Positions 25,849 to 34,788 of a stretch of 64,000 nucleotides of DNA are shown one piece after another (the stretch's first letter is position 1; each line of letters opens with the position of its first letter). Origin of the DNA: Streptomyces sp. NBC_01262 (GTDB lineage Bacteria > Actinomycetota > Actinomycetes > Streptomycetales > Streptomycetaceae); assembly GCF_036226365.1 (NCBI RefSeq), contig NZ_CP108462.1:6976501-7040500 (forward strand). The letters run 5' to 3'. The position numbers were made by a program, and so were the translations under genes. The notes beneath the pieces were generated by a model, which did not search any database, was not told where the DNA came from, and saw only the letters and a program-made list of their open reading frames with translations.

Positions 25849-27201
25849 GTGAAGGAAAGCCAGTTCGATACGTGTGTGATCGGCGCGGGCCCTGCCGGGC
25901 TGGCCGTCGCCAGGGCCCTGGCGGAGCGGAACCTGCCGTACACGCATCTTGAGCGGCACACCGGTCCCGGCGGTATCTGGGACATCGACAATCCCGGCAG
26001 CCCGATGTACGAGTCGGCCCACTTCATCTCCAGCAGGACCCTGTCGGGCTTCGGCGGCTTCCCGATGCCGGACCACTTCGCGGACTACCCGCCGCACCGG
26101 CAGATCCTGTCGTACCTGCGGTCCTTCGCCGACGCCTACGGGCTCACCGAGCGGATCGAGTCCGGCGTCGAGGTCGCAAGCGTCGAGAAGAACGCGGACG
26201 GCACCTGGGCGGTCACCCGGGCTGACGGGCGGGAGAGCACGCACGCGCAGGTCGTGGTGTGCACGGGCTCGCAGTGGCACCCCAACATCCCGGAACTGCC
26301 GGGGGAGTTCAGCGGGGAGGTCCGGCACACCGTCGGCTATCGCAGCGCGGAGGAGCTGCGGGGCAAGCGGGTCCTGGTCGTGGGCGCGGGAAACTCCGGC
26401 TGCGACATCGCGTGCGACGCGGCCCGTAGCGCGGACCACGCGGTGATCAGCATGCGGCGCGGGTACTGGTTCATCCCCAAGCACCTGTTCGGCCGGCCCG
26501 TGGACACCATCGCCGACAGCGGGCCGCACCTGCCGATGTGGCTGGCGCAGCGGGTCTTCGGCGCGCTCCTGCGGATCATCAACGGCGATCCGACGCGGCT
26601 GGGACTGCAGAAGCCGGACCACAAGCTGTTCGAGACCCACCCGGCCGTCAACTCGATGCTGATCCACCACCTTCAGCACGGCGACATCACCGCCAGGCCG
26701 GGCATCGCCCGCACCCGGGGCAGGACCGTGCACTTCACCGACGGCACGAGCGACGACTTCGACCTCATCCTGCTGGCCACCAGGTACGTCCACCAAGTGC
26801 CGGTCGCGCAGCAGTACTTCGGCGACGAGCAGCACCCCGACCTGTACCTGTCGTCGTTCTCGCGCGAGCACCGGGGCCTGTTCGGCATCGGCTTCGTCGA
26901 GACCAACTCGGGTGCGTACCAGCTCTTCGACACCCAGGCGCAGCTGATCGCCGGGTATGTGCACGACGCGCGGCACGGGCTGCCGAACGCCGAGCGGTTC
27001 GCCCGCATGATCCGTACCGATCGCCCGGATCTCTCCGGCGGGCTGAAGTTCGTCGACTCGCCCCGCCACACCGGTTACGTGGACGGCGCGGCCATGGTGA
27101 AGTACCTCGGCAAGGTCGCGGGCCAGATGGGCTGGCGTACCGAGGGCCAGCCGCCATGGGCACTGCGGTCCCGGCGACGGGTCACGGAGGCGGCGGCATG
27201 A
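25849..27201 (+). CDS. Flavin-containing monooxygenase
   Basis: 450 residues, GTG start after GAGGAGG. Two Rossmann motifs: FAD G-A-G-P-A-G-L-A-V at 12-20 and NADP G-A-G-N-S-G-C-D. Between them is an exact FMO fingerprint F-S-G-E-V-R-H-T-V-G-Y (F-x-G-x-x-x-H-x-x-x-Y). First of three overlapping genes (FMO, SDR, ALDH), an order that suggests stepwise oxidation of a fatty or alicyclic compound: oxygenation, alcohol oxidation, aldehyde oxidation. The set resembles the VirS-regulated mymA operon of mycobacteria in composition. Confidence 0.88.
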   Translation: MKESQFDTCVIGAGPAGLAVARALAERNLPYTHLERHTGPGGIWDIDNPGSPMYESAHFISSRTLSGFGGFPMPDHFADYPPHRQILSYLRSFADAYGLTERIESGVEVASVEKNADGTWAVTRADGRESTHAQVVVCTGSQWHPNIPELPGEFSGEVRHTVGYRSAEELRGKRVLVVGAGNSGCDIACDAARSADHAVISMRRGYWFIPKHLFGRPVDTIADSGPHLPMWLAQRVFGALLRIINGDPTRLGLQKPDHKLFETHPAVNSMLIHHLQHGDITARPGIARTRGRTVHFTDGTSDDFDLILLATRYVHQVPVAQQYFGDEQHPDLYLSSFSREHRGLFGIGFVETNSGAYQLFDTQAQLIAGYVHDARHGLPNAERFARMIRTDRPDLSGGLKFVDSPRHTGYVDGAAMVKYLGKVAGQMGWRTEGQPPWALRSRRRVTEAAA

Positions 27202-28076
27202 GCCGGTTCGAGTTCACCGACAAGGTCATGCTGGTCACCGGTGGCGCGGGCGGCATCGGCAGTGCGCTGTGCCGCCGCTTCGCCTCCGGCGGCGCCCGGT
27301 GCGTCGTCGTCGACATCGACGGGATCGGTGCGGCGCAGGTGGCCGTGGAGCTTCCCGGCGGCGGGCACATGGGCATCGGCTGCGACCTGATGGACCGCGC
27401 CCAGATGGAACGGCTCTTCGAACGGGTCGCCGAGGTCTACGGCCGTCTCGACGTACTGGTCAACAACGTCGGTATGACCAGTTCCGAACGCTTCGACGTG
27501 CGCAGCGTCGAGAGCATCGAGCGGGAGATCACCCTCAACCTGACCTCCCCGCTGGTCGCGACCCGGATCGCGATCCCGCTGCTGAAGGCATCCCGGGATG
27601 CCCGGGTGGTCACCACGGTCTCCCTCGGCGGGATCTTCCCGCTGGGCGAGACCCCGATCTACACGGCCTCGAAGTTCGGGCTGCGGGGCGCGATGCTCGC
27701 CATCGGGCTCGACCTCAGGAGCAAGGGCATCCTGGCCGGCTCGGTGCTGCCGTCGGCGACCGACACCCGGATGCTGCGCCAGGAGGCCGTGGACGGCGGG
27801 AACTCCATGCAGTTCCAGGACCGGCCGCAGCAGCCCGCCGACGTCGTCGCGGCCGTGGTGAGCCTGCTGGACAGGCCCCGCCTGGAGGCGTACCCACGGC
27901 CCGGCGAATCCCGGCTGGTGCGGTTCGCGATGCTGGTGCCGAACCTGCTGCCCAGGCTCTTCCCGCTGTTCCGCAGGCGCGGCGACCGAGGCATGGCCCG
28001 CTATCTGGAGGAACTGCGCCGACGCGGACTGGCCCGCCGGACCGACGGGCGCTGGGAACTGGTGGAGGAAGCATGA
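27198..28076 (+). CDS. SDR-family dehydrogenase
   Basis: 292 residues from ATG 27198 overlapping the FMO stop. Classical SDR: T-G-G-A-G-G-I-G-S-A-L, N-N-V-G, catalytic Ser in T-T-V-S-L-G-G and Y-T-A-S-K. A C-terminal extension after about residue 225 is hydrophobic and Arg-rich (L-V-P-N-L-L-P-R-L-F-P-L-F-R-R-R), as in membrane-associated acyl-chain SDRs. Confidence 0.87.
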   Translation: MSRFEFTDKVMLVTGGAGGIGSALCRRFASGGARCVVVDIDGIGAAQVAVELPGGGHMGIGCDLMDRAQMERLFERVAEVYGRLDVLVNNVGMTSSERFDVRSVESIEREITLNLTSPLVATRIAIPLLKASRDARVVTTVSLGGIFPLGETPIYTASKFGLRGAMLAIGLDLRSKGILAGSVLPSATDTRMLRQEAVDGGNSMQFQDRPQQPADVVAAVVSLLDRPRLEAYPRPGESRLVRFAMLVPNLLPRLFPLFRRRGDRGMARYLEELRRRGLARRTDGRWELVEEA

Positions 28077-29485
28077 CCACGAACGAAGTGCTACGGGTCA
28101 TCAACCCCGCCACAGGGGAGCCGATCACCACCCTGCCCGCCGCGAGCGCCGACGACGTAACCAAGGCCGCCGAACAGGCCCGGCGCGTCCACGACACGGG
28201 TGTGTGGTCGCGGCTGCCGGTCCGGGAGCGCAGCGCGGTGCTGCTGCGGCTGGCGGGCCTGATGGAACGCGACGCCGAGATCCTCGCCCGCCTGGACAGC
28301 GAGGATGCGGGCAAGCCGATCACCGAGTGCCGTACGGGCGACGTACCGGGCGCGATCGAGTCGGTCCGCTGGTTCGCCGAGGCGGCCGACAAGGTGTTCG
28401 GCCGGGTCGCGCCGAGCGGGCCCGGCGGGCTCGGGCTCATGAGCCGCGAACCGGTCGGGGTGGTCGCGGCGATCCTGCCGTGGAACTACCCGCTCGCCAT
28501 GACCGCCTGGAAGCTCGGCCCCGCCCTGGCCGCCGGCAACTGTCTGCTGGTCAAGCCCGCCGAGGCGACCCCGCGCTCGGCCCTGCACCTGGCCGCACTC
28601 GCCTCCGAGGCCGGCCTGCCCGACGGGGTGCTCACGATGGTCCCCGGGTACGGCCGGGAAGCCGGGGCGGCCCTCGCCCGTGACCCCCTGGTGGGGGCGC
28701 TGTCCTTCACCGGGTCCACCGCGACCGGCCGCCGCATCCTCAAGGCCGCCGCCGACAGCAACTTCAAGCGCGTCTCGCTGGAGATGGGCGGCAAGAGCCC
28801 CCAGGTGCTGATGGCCGACGCGCTTTCCTACGGCGATGACCTCATCGACAACATGATCGAGGCCGCGTTCCTGACGATGGGGCAGAACTGCACCGCCGGC
28901 TCCCGCGTCCTGGTCCACCGCACCATCGCCGAGGAGGTCCTGGAGCGGTTCACGGCCGCCGCGAGAAAGCTCGTCATCGGCGATCCGGCCGACCCGCGCA
29001 CACAGATGGGCTCGCTCATCGATCACGCCGCCTTCGACCGGGTCGCGGGAGCCGTGGAGGCCGCCCGGGCCGGGGGAGCCTGGGTCCACACCGGAGGCCT
29101 GCCCCACGGGCTGCCCCCGCGCGGCGCCTACTACCCGCCCACCGTGATCACCGGCGCCCCCGACGGCAGCGACGTACTCACCAAGGAGCTGTTCGGTCCC
29201 GTCGTCACCGTCCAGACCTTCACCTCGCAGGACGAGGCGGTACGGATGGCCAACGCCACCGAGTACGGGCTCGCCGCCTCGGTCTGGACCCGCGACCTCG
29301 ACACCGCGCTGCGCCTGGCACGCGGCATCGAGGCGGGTGTGGTCTCCGTCAACGCGTACAGCGAGGGCGACATCACCACCCCCTTCGGCGGCTGGAAGCA
29401 GTCCGGATTCGGCGGCGTGGAGAAGTCGACCAACGCCTTCGACCAGTGGACGAGGGAGAAGACGGTCTGGATCCGCACCCGCTGA
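28073..29485 (+). CDS. NAD(P)-dependent aldehyde dehydrogenase
   Basis: 470 residues from ATG 28073 overlapping the SDR stop. ALDH superfamily motifs: P-W-N-Y-P, K-P-A-E-A-T, F-T-G-S-T, general-base Glu in L-E-M-G-G-K-S-P and nucleophile Cys in G-Q-N-C-T-A-G. Oxidises the aldehyde made by the preceding enzymes to an acid. Ends 6 bp before the converging AraC-type gene. Confidence 0.93.
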   Translation: MTTNEVLRVINPATGEPITTLPAASADDVTKAAEQARRVHDTGVWSRLPVRERSAVLLRLAGLMERDAEILARLDSEDAGKPITECRTGDVPGAIESVRWFAEAADKVFGRVAPSGPGGLGLMSREPVGVVAAILPWNYPLAMTAWKLGPALAAGNCLLVKPAEATPRSALHLAALASEAGLPDGVLTMVPGYGREAGAALARDPLVGALSFTGSTATGRRILKAAADSNFKRVSLEMGGKSPQVLMADALSYGDDLIDNMIEAAFLTMGQNCTAGSRVLVHRTIAEEVLERFTAAARKLVIGDPADPRTQMGSLIDHAAFDRVAGAVEAARAGGAWVHTGGLPHGLPPRGAYYPPTVITGAPDGSDVLTKELFGPVVTVQTFTSQDEAVRMANATEYGLAASVWTRDLDTALRLARGIEAGVVSVNAYSEGDITTPFGGWKQSGFGGVEKSTNAFDQWTREKTVWIRTR

Positions 29486-29491
29486 CCCGGA

Positions 29492-30577
29492 TCACCCCAG
29501 GTGCCCCGCCCCCCGGAGCATCCGCTCCCGCAGCTGGACCGGAGAGGTGCCGTGCCACCGGCGAACCGCGCGGCGCAGCGCCCGCTCGTCGGAGAACCCC
29601 GCCCGGCGGGCGATGTCACGCAGCGTCAACTCCGGGCGGAGCAGGAGCTGTTCGACGCGTTCCCGGCGCACTCCCTCGGCCAGTGCCTCGTACGTCGTGC
29701 CGCAGTCGGCCAGCCGGCGGCGCAGCGTCCGCTCGCTCGTGGCGTGCCGCCGTGCCTGCTCGGCGAAGGACGGGACCACGGGCAGGCTCTGCGCCACGGA
29801 GACCTCCAGCACTTCGAGCAGGTCCTGCTGGTCGTGGCGGGAGGCCATCTGCGCGTCGAGCGTCTCCAGGGTCGAGGCGTACGTCACCGGATCGCGGCCG
29901 GGCATCCGGGCACGGGCCCAGACCGGGTCGATGACGATGCGGTCGGCCGGGGCGCGGAAGCGGACCGGACAGCCGAACACGGCGCCGTACGGGTCGCTGC
30001 GACGGGGCGCCGGACCGGAGAACTCCACCGCCCTCGGCGCGAAGGCCGGTCCGACGGCCAGCCGGGACAGGGTGACCACGGAGGCGAACGCCTCCTCGAT
30101 CAGGAAGGAGGCCACGCTCGGCTCGATGGCGGGATCGGGCAGGTCGGCACGGAGCACGAAGGCGCCGTCCTCGCCCATACCGGTCGACCACACGGTCATC
30201 GCCCCGGAGAGGTTCTGGTACTTCACCCCGGTCTCGATGGCGTGCCGCATCGTGTCGTCGGCCAGCAGGGCGAAGCCGAGCAGGCCCCATGCGGTCAGGT
30301 GCTGCGCCGCGCCGACCTTCAGCCCCAGGCGCTCGTCCCCGGTGAGCTCCAGCGCGCGCCGGATCACCGCACTGCCCTGCCGGTACGACACCCTCAGCGC
30401 GGCGGAGCGCATGACCGTCTCGTCCAGCCCGACCTGCCCCAGCAGGGGCCGCAGGTCGATGCCGCGTTCGTCGGTGACCCCGACGAGATAGCGCAGGATG
30501 TTCGGCTGGATCGTCGCCGACGTGCTGCGGCTGGTCCCCGGCGGGTCCACCGGGTCGGGGGCAAGGGACATGGACAT
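29492..30577 (-). CDS. AraC-family regulator with arabinose-binding-like N-domain (VirS-like)
   Basis: 361 residues from ATG 30577 (GAAGGTGAG upstream). N-terminal ~200-residue domain of the type in OruR/VirS regulators (L-R-Y-L-V-G-V-T-D-E-R-G, L-G-L-K-V-G-A-A-Q-H-L-T-A-W-G-L-L-G-F-A-L) and C-terminal double HTH (T-S-E-R-T-L-R-R-R-L, L-R-D-I-A-R-R-A-G-F-S-D-E-R-A-L-R-R-A-V-R-R-W). Adjacent FMO-SDR-ALDH genes converge on it and an MFS gene diverges from it; either may be its target. Confidence 0.88.
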   Translation of the reverse strand: MSMSLAPDPVDPPGTSRSTSATIQPNILRYLVGVTDERGIDLRPLLGQVGLDETVMRSAALRVSYRQGSAVIRRALELTGDERLGLKVGAAQHLTAWGLLGFALLADDTMRHAIETGVKYQNLSGAMTVWSTGMGEDGAFVLRADLPDPAIEPSVASFLIEEAFASVVTLSRLAVGPAFAPRAVEFSGPAPRRSDPYGAVFGCPVRFRAPADRIVIDPVWARARMPGRDPVTYASTLETLDAQMASRHDQQDLLEVLEVSVAQSLPVVPSFAEQARRHATSERTLRRRLADCGTTYEALAEGVRRERVEQLLLRPELTLRDIARRAGFSDERALRRAVRRWHGTSPVQLRERMLRGAGHLG

Positions 30578-30718
30578 CGCACTCACCTTCTCGACCATCT
30601 CGTGTGCGACCACTGTAGGCAGCCGGGCATCACCGGCCCCGAACTGTGGCCCCCGAAGTCCCCTGTACGGCCTCTGGCGACCTGCACCCGCCGTCCGGGC
30701 CGGGGCTACGGTTTCCGG

Positions 30719-30747
30719 AATCCGCACCACACAAATCCGCACCACAC
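30719..30747 (+). repeat. Direct repeat AATCCGCACCACAC x2
   Basis: Two exact 14-bp copies 15 bp apart (30719-30732, 30734-30747), 25 bp upstream of the MFS start and about 140 bp from the divergent AraC-type gene. AraC proteins commonly bind direct half-sites, but a 15-bp period is shorter than usual, so the regulator is uncertain. Confidence 0.45.
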
Positions 30748-30771
30748 AGGAAATGTAGGCGCGAAAGCATC

Positions 30772-32004
30772 ATGTCCTTCCATGCACCAGTCAGGGCGAG
30801 GCTCGGACACCCGGTCTCCAGGGTCGGCGCCCGAAGGGTCACGACCGTCGCCTTCGCCGCGCAGGGCGCCTGCGTCGCCGCCGTCTACACGACCGTCCCC
30901 GCCGTCACCGAACATCTGGGAGTGGCTCCGCTCCTGACCACCGCCCTGATGGTCACGGTCGCGCTGATGGCGGGGGCGGGCAGCTTCCTGGGCCTGGCCG
31001 CGATCCGCCGCGCCGGTCCCGTCGCCACGATGCGCGGGGCCGTGCTCACGGCCGCCGCCGCGCTGGTGCTGATCGGCTGGGCCCCCGGCCAGGCCGGTGC
31101 CGCGTGCGCGTACATCCTCTTCGGGCTGGCTGTCGGCGCCCTCGACGTCGGCGTCAACACCCGCGCCGCGGCGATCGAACGCGCCTACGGCCGCAGCGTC
31201 TTCGGCTCGTTCTACACGGCGTGGAGCGTGGGCGGCGTGATCGCGGCGCTCCTCACGGCCGGGGCGGCCCGGCTGGAGTGGCCCGTGGCCGCCGGCCTGG
31301 CCTTCCAGGCAGCCATCGTCCTCCTTGCCGCCGCCTGTATGCGCACGCACGCTCTCCCCGCCCCGGAGGGCCCCTCGGACGCCGTCGGCGCCCAGCCGCC
31401 GCTCGGGCGCCGCCTGTGGATCCGGCTCATCCCGTTCGGCCTGGTGCTTCTCGTCGTCTACGTGGTCGAATCCACCGTCTCGGCCTGGTCGGCGGTCTAC
31501 CTCCGGCAGACCCTCGCCGCGACGCTGACGGTGGCGCCGCTGGCGTACGCGGCCTACCAGACGGGCACCGTCATCGGCCGTGTCGGCGCCGACCGCCTCG
31601 TACAGAAGCTCGGAGCGGTCACCGTCGTCCGCACCGCGACCCTGCTGACCGCGGGCGCCCTGGCAGGCCTGGCCGCCGCGCCGAGCTGGCCGTTCGCCGT
31701 TCTCGCGGCCGGGGCGGTGGGCCTGGGCGCGTCCGTCCTGGCCCCGCTGTCCCTGGCCTCCGCCGCGCGGCTGCGCCCCGCCGCCTCGGAGGCGGTCCTG
31801 GCCCGCCTGAACCTCTTCAACTACGTAGGCGTCATCACCGGCGGCGCCGTCAGCGGACTGCTCGGCTCCACCGGTCACTTCCGCCTCGCCTACGCCGTAC
31901 CGGCCGCCCTGGCCGTTCTTCTCCTGGCCGCCGCCCGCCACTTCACGCGGCCTCCCGGCCGGAACGCCGGGATCGGCAACGAGGTTGTGACGACGATGAG
32001 TTGA
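30772..32004 (+). CDS. MFS transporter
   Basis: 410 residues from ATG 30772, with about 12 predicted TM helices. G-R-V-G-A-D-R-L-V-Q-K-L-G lies in a cytoplasmic loop of the second half; charged residues are otherwise few. The family resembles small fucose-permease/YbjJ-like MFS proteins. Substrate unknown. It is divergent from the AraC-like regulator. Confidence 0.82.
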   Translation: MSFHAPVRARLGHPVSRVGARRVTTVAFAAQGACVAAVYTTVPAVTEHLGVAPLLTTALMVTVALMAGAGSFLGLAAIRRAGPVATMRGAVLTAAAALVLIGWAPGQAGAACAYILFGLAVGALDVGVNTRAAAIERAYGRSVFGSFYTAWSVGGVIAALLTAGAARLEWPVAAGLAFQAAIVLLAAACMRTHALPAPEGPSDAVGAQPPLGRRLWIRLIPFGLVLLVVYVVESTVSAWSAVYLRQTLAATLTVAPLAYAAYQTGTVIGRVGADRLVQKLGAVTVVRTATLLTAGALAGLAAAPSWPFAVLAAGAVGLGASVLAPLSLASAARLRPAASEAVLARLNLFNYVGVITGGAVSGLLGSTGHFRLAYAVPAALAVLLLAAARHFTRPPGRNAGIGNEVVTTMS

Positions 32005-32123
32005 TCATTGGCGACGCGTGCATACTTGTCGTCACACGGTCTACACAGCAGGTTGCGACGTCAATAGCCTTTTCAGCAGCGGTGGTTGGGGCGGTTGGTC
32101 GCAAGCCCGAAGGGGGGCCCGGG

Positions 32124-33305
32124 ATGTGGCGACGACGTGCCGGGCTCGGGGACCTGTCGATGACGGAGTCCTGGTGGACGGATGAGGACGCGGTGGCGGC
32201 CAACGTCGCGGGTCGGGTGACCCCGGCGCAGTATGCGGTGGTCGCGGGCCGACGAATCCCGCCGCCCTATCGCGCGTACGCGCTGTTCGCGCTGTGGCTG
32301 GCCCTGGTGGGGCTGATCGGGGTGGCCCCCATCGCCGCGGAGGACGGTCCCGGGGGCGCCCCGGACGGCCTGACTGCGGCAGCTCTGAGAATGGCGGCCG
32401 TGGTCGGGGGCGTGGCATTCCCGTTCTTCCTCGTGTCAGCGCTCCCGGCCGGGCTACCGCGCTGGCGGGCCCGCGCTCGCCGCCGCCGCCGGATCGCCGC
32501 CCTGCTCGCCTGCCGGGTGTCCAGCTCGGTCGGCGAGGTCGCCGCCCGGCCGGGCGGCGAACCCGAGGCACTGGTCGGCGCGAGCCGCCTGTCCGTGCCG
32601 GAGGGGGCACCGGCGTTGCCGCCGCCGGGTGACTACCGGCTGTACTGGCTGGAGTCGCTCAAGGCCGGCCCTGGCCCGCTGCTGCTGTCCGCCCAGCCGT
32701 TGGACCGGCAGGAGGCCGGGGCGCCCGCGGACTTCGTGTCGGTGGATGCCGCCGGGCGAGCGACGCTGCTGCTGGACGCCATGGGCCTGACGCAGCGGGA
32801 CCTGGCCGCGAACCGGGCCGGACGGCTGACGGCCCGGCAGCGTTGGCCGCTCATCCGCGGCTTCTGCCTCCACGCCCTCTGCTGGGGCCTGGGCGCGATC
32901 CTTGGGCTCGGCATCTTCCTGTGGCCCGGTATGGCGATCATCGTGGAGATGGCCGGCTCCGGGCCGACCGGCCCGTGGTTCCCTTACACGATCGGCCTGC
33001 TGCTCTGCCTGGCGTTCTGCGCCTGTTTCGCCGTACCGTTCGCCTTCATCCTGTGGTCCGGGGTGACCGAGAGCCGGCTCATCGTTCTGTGGCGCGTGCT
33101 GCGCACGCCGGATCCGGTTCGGTGCGCGGTGGACACGGTGTCGCTACGCGGGGCCGGGACCTGGTGGCAGCTGTCGGCGGGCGGGACGACCTTCACCGTG
33201 GCCCCGACGGTGGCGCAGACGTTCCTCGGACCCGGGCGGTACGCGCTGTATCACCTGCCCGGACTGCGGATCCTGCTGTCGGCCGAACCGGAGGCTCCAA
33301 AATGA
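32124..33305 (+). CDS. Membrane protein sharing an N-terminal module with the WD40 protein
   Basis: 393 residues from ATG 32124 (AAGGGGGG 8 bp upstream; ATG 32160 is the alternative). Starts with W-W-T-D-E-D-A-V-A-A-N-V-A-G-R, then two TM helices (Y-A-L-F-A-L-W-L-A-L-V-G-L-I; A-A-V-V-G-G-V-A-F-P-F-F-L-V). A soluble block contains V-P-E-G-A-P-A-L-P-P-P and Y-R-L-Y-W-L-E-S, two more TM helices follow, and a C-terminal domain carries a second copy of the Y-A-L-Y-H-L-P-G-L-R-I-L-L-S-A-E-P pattern. Not recognised as a named family. Overlaps the WD40 gene by 4 bp (ATGA). Confidence 0.65.
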   Translation: MWRRRAGLGDLSMTESWWTDEDAVAANVAGRVTPAQYAVVAGRRIPPPYRAYALFALWLALVGLIGVAPIAAEDGPGGAPDGLTAAALRMAAVVGGVAFPFFLVSALPAGLPRWRARARRRRRIAALLACRVSSSVGEVAARPGGEPEALVGASRLSVPEGAPALPPPGDYRLYWLESLKAGPGPLLLSAQPLDRQEAGAPADFVSVDAAGRATLLLDAMGLTQRDLAANRAGRLTARQRWPLIRGFCLHALCWGLGAILGLGIFLWPGMAIIVEMAGSGPTGPWFPYTIGLLLCLAFCACFAVPFAFILWSGVTESRLIVLWRVLRTPDPVRCAVDTVSLRGAGTWWQLSAGGTTFTVAPTVAQTFLGPGRYALYHLPGLRILLSAEPEAPK

Positions 33306-34762
33306 TGCTGCCTGCGGCGTGGTCGTGGACGGACGAGGACACAGTGGCGGCCAACGCGGCCGGGCGGCTGGCTCCGGCGCAGCGAGCGCTGCTGTCCGGA
33401 GGGCCTGCCCGGATCATGAGCGCGCCGGGGCGCATCGTCGAGCTGCCGGACGGCGGCTTCGAGGCGCTGGCGGGCGCGATGCGGATCGAGGTGCCCGACG
33501 GCGCTCCGCCGCTCCCCCCGCCTGCGACGTACCGGCTGTACTGGCTGGCACCCGCGCCGGGAGGAGAGGGACCGGGCCTGCTGCTGTCGGCGCAGCCGCT
33601 CGATGCGCAGCACCTGGGGGAGCCGGCGGACGCCATCGCGGCAGAGGGCGTAGAGGCCGTAGAGGTGGGGCGGGTGCCCGCCGGGAGCCGGCCGCGCCGT
33701 CGCGGCCTCCTGCTGGTCGGGCTGGGAGCCGCCGCGGCTTCCGCCGCCGGCCTGATCCTGCCGCGCCTGTCCTCGCACCGCGGCTCCCGCGCCGTCCCCG
33801 GTCCCGTCGACGAGTCCCTGGCCCCGGTTCCCCGGGTAACCGGGACCACCGAAGGCATCCGCTATGTGGCGCTCCTGAGCCACGCCGGAGGCGTCAGAAC
33901 GCTGGCCTTCAGCCCTGACGGGCGGACGCTGGCCGGCGGCATCTCCGACGGCACCATCCGGCTGTGGGATGCGGAGACCGGACGCCCGACCGCCATCCTG
34001 ACCGACCCCCAGTGGATCAGCACAGAGGAGGTTGTCTTCCACCCGGACGGCACCACCCTGGCCGACGCCAAGGACACCATACGGTTGTGGGATCTGGCCT
34101 CAGGCCGCACGAAAGCCACCCTGGCCACCAACTGGGCATGGTGCGTTGCGTTCAGCCCCGACGGAGCCCTCCTGGCCAGCGGCCACAGCCGCGACTACCT
34201 ACGGCTGTGGGACGTCGCGGGGCGTAAGCGCGTCGCCGGTCTGCGCGGCCACACCAGCGCCGTGCTGTCGGTGGCGTTCAGCCCCGACGGACGGATGCTG
34301 GCCAGCGGCAGCAACGATGACACTGTCAGGCTGTGGGACGTCGCGGGCCGTTCGAGTGTCGCCACGCTCAGCGGCCACACCAGCAGCATCCACTCGGTGG
34401 CGTTCAGCCCGGACGGCACCACGCTCGCCAGCAGCAGCCACGACCGCACCATCCGGCTGTGGGACGTCTCCTCCGCCCGCACCACCGCCGTCCTCAGCGG
34501 CCACACCAGCGCCGTGAAGTCGGTGGCGTTCAGCCCCGACGGACGGACGCTGGCCAGCGGGGGCGGCAGTGCCAGCACTGCGTTCGGCCCCGACTACCCC
34601 GACGACCTGACCGTCCGGCTGTGGGACGTCGCCAGGCGTACGGGCCTCGCCACGCTCACCGGCCACACCGACAGCGTCCACTCGGTGGCGTTCAGCCCGG
34701 ACGGCACCACGCTCGCCAGCGGAAGCGGTGACGGCACCGTCCGGCTGTGGCGGATCCGCTGA
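33302..34762 (+). CDS. WD40-repeat protein with TM anchor
   Basis: 486 residues. Residues ~1-120 repeat the module of the upstream protein (W-T-D-E-D-T-V-A-A-N-A-A-G-R, then V-P-D-G-A-P-P-L-P-P-P and Y-R-L-Y-W-L). One TM helix (R-R-R-G-L-L-L-V-G-L-G-A-A-A-A-S-A-A-G) near 137-160, then seven WD40 repeats, each with F-S/H-P-D-G and the L-W-D end, forming a single closed propeller outside the membrane. Repeats 4-7 are highly similar (G-H-T-S-A-V start), suggesting recent internal duplication; repeat 6 has an extra ~12-residue Ser/Gly/Asp loop. Probably a protein-interaction scaffold. Confidence 0.85.
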   Translation: MMLPAAWSWTDEDTVAANAAGRLAPAQRALLSGGPARIMSAPGRIVELPDGGFEALAGAMRIEVPDGAPPLPPPATYRLYWLAPAPGGEGPGLLLSAQPLDAQHLGEPADAIAAEGVEAVEVGRVPAGSRPRRRGLLLVGLGAAAASAAGLILPRLSSHRGSRAVPGPVDESLAPVPRVTGTTEGIRYVALLSHAGGVRTLAFSPDGRTLAGGISDGTIRLWDAETGRPTAILTDPQWISTEEVVFHPDGTTLADAKDTIRLWDLASGRTKATLATNWAWCVAFSPDGALLASGHSRDYLRLWDVAGRKRVAGLRGHTSAVLSVAFSPDGRMLASGSNDDTVRLWDVAGRSSVATLSGHTSSIHSVAFSPDGTTLASSSHDRTIRLWDVSSARTTAVLSGHTSAVKSVAFSPDGRTLASGGGSASTAFGPDYPDDLTVRLWDVARRTGLATLTGHTDSVHSVAFSPDGTTLASGSGDGTVRLWRIR

Positions 34763-34788
34763 CGTGACCTGCGCGGATGTGTCAGCCC

